A DNA stretch of 47,599 nt, taken from NCBI GenBank assembly GCA_001919715.1, contig MNIJ01000032.1, positions 1 to 47,599 of the forward strand. The letters are read 5' to 3'. How positions within the stretch are numbered: the stretch's first letter is position 1; each line of letters begins with the position of its first letter. Of the stretch, positions 44,595-47,599 are shown in pieces. Both the position numbers and the translations under genes were made by a program. A model generated the notes under the pieces. It did not search any database, was not told the DNA's origin, and was given only the letters and a program-made list of their open reading frames with translations. This stretch comes from Acidobacteria bacterium 13_1_20CM_58_21 (lineage in GTDB: Bacteria > Acidobacteriota > Terriglobia > Acidiferrales > UBA7541).

Positions 44595-44680
44595 TTTTGT
44601 GCGCCGCCTGCAAAAAGAGTCCCAAGTCTTGGGTTTTCTCTATTTTTGCATCATCCTTGTTGTGGCTTGCAGACCTGTGT

Positions 44681-44698
44681 TCAGATCGGCATATCTGA
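44681..44698. promoter_or_regulatory. Operator-like inverted repeat between divergent genes
   Basis: TCAGAT (44681-44686) and ATCTGA (44693-44698) form a perfect 6-base inverted repeat with a 6-base spacer. It sits in the 270-base gap between the hybrid kinase (minus) and the acyl-CoA dehydrogenase (plus). Spacing suits a dimeric regulator; no partner is known. Confidence 0.3.
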
Positions 44699-44866
44699 TT
44701 GCGACACCAGAAAGCGCGCCTCAAGCGACCGCGAGACTCACTCGCTTCTGGGGAGGGGTTTGGGCTGTTTCCTCCTGCGCCTACGTGGAAAACGTGTCGT
44801 GTGTTAGCATCTCTTGTACGCCCGCGTACGTTTATCAGCGCGACTGCATAGCGGTCGACGGACACG

Positions 44867-46018
44867 ATGGATTTTTCGTTTAACGACCACCACAAACTGA
44901 TACTGGATACGGTCCGGCAATTCATGGAGGCGGAGGTGCGTCCGTTTGTCAAGGAAATGGAGAAAGCGGAAAAATTTCCGGTCGAGGCCATCAAGAAACT
45001 TGGCGAGATGGGGTGTTGCGGAATGCTGGTGCCGGAAGAATGGGGCGGGCCGGGGCTCGATACCGTTTCGTATGTGGTGATGCTGGAAGAAGTGGCTCGA
45101 GTGTTCACCGCTATGTCCACGGCGCTGGGGGTGACCAATTCGGCGGTGCAGGCGCCGCTGATCCTGTTTGGTACGGAAGCGCAGAAGAAAAAATATTTGC
45201 GGCCACTGGCCACAGGAGAGACGCTCGGCGCGTTTTGCCTGACGGAGCCGGCCGCGGGATCGGATGCCGCAGGGATTCAAGCGCGGGCGGTGCTCGATGG
45301 AGATTGCTACAAACTTACGGGAACGAAGACCTGGGTGACCAACGGTAGCGCCGCGGGCGTGCTGATTGTGTTTGCGAAAACTGCTCCGCATGCCGGCGGC
45401 AAGGGCATTTCGGCATTCTTGGTTGAGCCGGGGTTTGCGGGGTTTCGCCTCGGCCGGCATGAGGACAAGATGGGGCAGCGGTCCTCCCCTTCGGTAGAGA
45501 TTTTGCTAAATGACTGCGTGGTGCCGGTCGAGAATCGGCTGGGGGAAGAGGGGCACGGGCTGAAGATTGCATTGAGCGCGCTGGATGGCGGGCGAATTGG
45601 GATTGCCGCGCAGGCGGTGGGTTTAGCGCAGGGGGCGCTAGAAGAAACGGTGAAGTACGCGAAGCAGCGGAAGGCGTTTGGAAAGAATATTTCGGAGTTT
45701 CAGGCAATCCAGTGGATGATTGCAGATATGCAGACGGAGATTGAGGCGGCCAGGGGGCTGGTGCATTACGCGGCTTGGTTGAAGGACGCGCATCCTGCGA
45801 GGGTGGGCGCAAGTGCTTCGAAGGCCAAGCTTTATGCGAGCGAGATGGTGAACCGCGTGGTGTATAAGGCGGTGCAGGTGCATGGGAGCGCGGGGTACTC
45901 GCGGGAGACGGATGTGGAGCGGATGTACCGAGATGCGCGGGTGATCACGATTTATGAGGGGACCAGCGAGGTGCAGCGGATGATCATCGCGCGGGAGTTG
46001 CTCGGGAAGGCGCATTGA
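44867..46018 (+). CDS. Acyl-CoA dehydrogenase
   Basis: A 383-residue FAD enzyme introducing a trans double bond in an acyl-CoA. Motifs: MDFSFNDHHKLILDTVRQFMEAEVRP at the start, FCLTEPAAGSDAAGIQARA and WVTNGSAAGVLIVFAK (FAD/substrate site), the helical region LSALDGGRIGIAAQAVGLAQGAL, AFGKNISEFQAIQWMIADM, and IYEGTSEVQRMIIARELLG. The Glu in YEGTSEVQ is the position of the catalytic base in short-chain (butyryl-CoA) type enzymes. Short-chain or branched-chain substrates are therefore likely. No electron-transferring flavoprotein gene is in the window. The ATG was chosen for its family-like opening; a ribosome-binding site is not clear. Confidence 0.94.
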   Translation: MDFSFNDHHKLILDTVRQFMEAEVRPFVKEMEKAEKFPVEAIKKLGEMGCCGMLVPEEWGGPGLDTVSYVVMLEEVARVFTAMSTALGVTNSAVQAPLILFGTEAQKKKYLRPLATGETLGAFCLTEPAAGSDAAGIQARAVLDGDCYKLTGTKTWVTNGSAAGVLIVFAKTAPHAGGKGISAFLVEPGFAGFRLGRHEDKMGQRSSPSVEILLNDCVVPVENRLGEEGHGLKIALSALDGGRIGIAAQAVGLAQGALEETVKYAKQRKAFGKNISEFQAIQWMIADMQTEIEAARGLVHYAAWLKDAHPARVGASASKAKLYASEMVNRVVYKAVQVHGSAGYSRETDVERMYRDARVITIYEGTSEVQRMIIARELLGKAH

Positions 46019-46179
46019 GGGGCTAGATTTCCTGGTAGAGAGTCCTCGAACGTACTCCGACCCCAGGCGTTTTGGGTAAAGCGTGCGGAACCCGAGAATG
46101 GCTGTACCACAAAGAAAAATCTACGCGAGTGGGCACCGCCCGCGGAGAGAGTTCATTCCACAGAGGAGAGGAGCGCCGA

Positions 46180-47436
46180 TTGGCCGCCGGGGCTGAAGGG
46201 AACAAAAGCAGGGTTTTGAGCGGGATGCGGCCCACGGGGCGGCTGCATATTGGACATTATTTTGGGGCGCTCGCGAATTGGGTGCGGCTGCAGAGTGACC
46301 CGGCGTATGAGTGCTTTTACTTTATTGCGGATTGGCATGCGCTGACTAGCGATTACGCGGATACTTCGGCTGTGGCGGAGAATACCCTGCAGATCATGAT
46401 TGACTACCTGGCGGCGGGGCTGGATCCGGCGAAAAGCATGATTTTTCAGCAGTCGGTGATTCCCGAGCATGCCGAGTTGCATTTATTGCTGTCGGTGGTG
46501 ACGCCACTGGGGTGGTTGGAGCGGGTGCCAACTTACCGAGAGGCGCTGGAGAACGTTAAGGACAAGGATCTGCACAACTATGGGTTCCTGGGGTATCCCG
46601 TGCTGCAGACCGCAGACATTGTAATGTATAGCAAAGAGGGGGCACCGCTGTATGTGCCGGTGGGAGAAGATCAGGTTTCGCACGTAGAGATTTCGCGCGA
46701 AATTGTGCGCCGGTTTAATGCCTTCTACGGCCTTGAAATTGAGATGGACGGTTTGTACCAAGATGAGCGTGCCCTTGGATTCCTTAGGCGTGCACTACCC
46801 AAACTTGGCGGCGAACCCGTCGAACTTTTTCGCGAGGCGTGGCGAGGAAATATACGTGCAGCGGCACTGGAGTGGGGCTTAGAGAATTTTTTCAATAAGT
46901 TCGAGACCTGCAAGAATTATTTCCACTACTCGGAAAAGCTTCGCGAGCCGGACGTGCTGCTAACGAAGACGCCCAGGATCCCAGGGCTCGATGGGCGGAA
47001 GATGTCGAAGAGTTATGGGAATGCGATTACTTTGAGCGAGACGGATGAGGAGATACGGAAGAAGACGAAGGTGATGGTCACGGATCCGGCGCGGAAGAGG
47101 CGGACTGATCCGGGAAATCCGGACGTGTGTCCGGTGTATGACTGGCATAAACTGTTCTCGACGCGCGAGACGCTGGAATGGGCCGCACGGGGTTGCCGGA
47201 CGGCGGGGATCGGTTGCATTGAGTGCAAGGCGAAGATGGCGGATCATTTGATTGAGTGGATTGCGCCCGTGCGGGCGCGGCGGATGGAGTACCAGAAGAA
47301 CCCCAAGCGCGTTTTGGAGATTTTGGATGCGGGAGGGAAGAAGGCCCGGGTGGTGGCTCAGGAGACCATGGGGCGGGTGCGGGAGGCTGTGTTCGGTTGG
47401 GGAAAGAAGAGGGCGGAGATTCTTGGTCAGGAATGA
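46180..47436 (+). CDS. trpS: Tryptophanyl-tRNA synthetase with Fe-S motif and an extra insertion
   Basis: A 418-residue class I synthetase, long for the family. HIGH is present in RPTGRLHIGHYFGALANW and KMSKS in GLDGRKMSKSYGN. Two features stand out. Between FYG and REPDVLL, where related enzymes have only a few residues, about 70 extra residues occur (46732-46941, with FNKFETCKNYFHY). After it, Cys-x21-Cys-x6-Cys-x2-Cys (from VCPVYDWHK to GCIECK) matches the 4Fe-4S site of Thermotoga TrpRS, used near the anticodon-binding part. The start is a TTG (46180-46182) with GAGGAGAGGAG just upstream; earlier in-frame codons look non-coding. Confidence 0.92.
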   Translation: MAAGAEGNKSRVLSGMRPTGRLHIGHYFGALANWVRLQSDPAYECFYFIADWHALTSDYADTSAVAENTLQIMIDYLAAGLDPAKSMIFQQSVIPEHAELHLLLSVVTPLGWLERVPTYREALENVKDKDLHNYGFLGYPVLQTADIVMYSKEGAPLYVPVGEDQVSHVEISREIVRRFNAFYGLEIEMDGLYQDERALGFLRRALPKLGGEPVELFREAWRGNIRAAALEWGLENFFNKFETCKNYFHYSEKLREPDVLLTKTPRIPGLDGRKMSKSYGNAITLSETDEEIRKKTKVMVTDPARKRRTDPGNPDVCPVYDWHKLFSTRETLEWAARGCRTAGIGCIECKAKMADHLIEWIAPVRARRMEYQKNPKRVLEILDAGGKKARVVAQETMGRVREAVFGWGKKRAEILGQE

Positions 47437-47456
47437 AGAGGTGCGCCGGCCCCAAG

Positions 47457-47599
47457 CTAGACGCTGCGGTTCACCTCAATTGCAGTCAGCATGGAGATCT
47501 TTCGGGCATGCTTATCCGATGGCCTCTGGATGACCAGCGGGAAAAGGGAAAGAATGGCGACGCCGTACAAAATAAATATACCGATGTATGAGGGGCCGC
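47457..47599 (-). CDS. Possible C-terminal end of a membrane protein, cut by window edge
   Basis: The minus-strand frame runs from the window end to a TAG at 47457-47459 and encodes SYIGIFILYGVAILSLFPLV, a hydrophobic segment, then a basic tail ending IEVNRSV. It is convergent with trpS, 20 bases away. The composition looks protein-like, but 47 codons cannot be assigned to a family. Confidence 0.35.
   Translation of the reverse strand, partial: GPSYIGIFILYGVAILSLFPLVIQRPSDKHARKISMLTAIEVNRSV

Noticed and set aside
1-47599. tRNA, rRNA, CRISPR array, insertion sequence or prophage
   Set aside because: No cloverleaf-like sequence, regularly spaced repeat, transposase, integrase or phage structural gene was found by eye; a covariance-model scan could still reveal small RNAs.

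Overview
The window looks like chromosomal DNA from a free-living, heterotrophic soil-type bacterium, most likely an Acidobacteriota member. This placement is inferred from gene content (a Bacillus-type sdhCAB, KorAB, PQQ-dependent dehydrogenase, LytTR regulators, a DUF4097 protein, RNase J) and moderately high G+C. No rRNA, tRNA, CRISPR array, insertion sequence or phage gene was seen. Most genes are intact, and short operons alternate between strands.

Layout. At 0-5.3 kb, on the minus strand, lie an aldehyde dehydrogenase coupled to a truncated GH5 cellulase-like gene, a short orphan protein, an eroded MFS transporter remnant, RNase J and a GlsB-type membrane protein. At 5.4-10 kb is a polyamine block: pyruvoyl arginine decarboxylase, agmatine deiminase, N-carbamoylputrescine amidase and a deoxyhypusine-synthase-like enzyme. 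Together they give a route from arginine to putrescine and probably to homospermidine. At 10.2-14.2 kb are a GAF protein and sdhCAB. At 14.2-17.5 kb are two tandem exported M19 dipeptidases and a cyclophilin lipoprotein. At 17.6-20.4 kb is a sulfite-reductase/siroheme operon (sir-cobA). It is preceded by a promoter, a short cysteine-rich reading frame that may be translated leaderless, and an intrinsic terminator. This looks like a cysteine-responsive attenuator and is the most interesting element in the window. At 20.4-29 kb are an exported arginase-fold protein, mdh and icd divergent from korAB, an AhpD-like protein and inositol-phosphate synthase. With sdhCAB these supply four steps of a TCA cycle that uses 2-oxoglutarate:ferredoxin oxidoreductase.

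At 29-40.8 kb are envelope and accessory genes: a duplicated-domain exported protein, DUF2127, a GT39-like membrane glycosyltransferase, a PQQ dehydrogenase, a LytS/LytR-type two-component pair, a 30-residue membrane protein, a DUF4097 repeat protein, PolX, a cold-shock protein and a Nudix hydrolase. At 40.9-47.6 kb are a LytTR regulator, a large hybrid histidine kinase, an acyl-CoA dehydrogenase, a tryptophanyl-tRNA synthetase with an Fe-S cysteine motif and an unusual insertion, and the end of a possible membrane protein.

Eight single-base frame disruptions, mostly in homopolymers, fall in four genes between 32.4 and 44.4 kb; one more is in the MFS remnant. They are either long-read consensus errors or real decay/phase variation, and raw reads would decide. 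Coordinates and starts were worked out by eye. Family assignments come from recognised motifs, not database searches.
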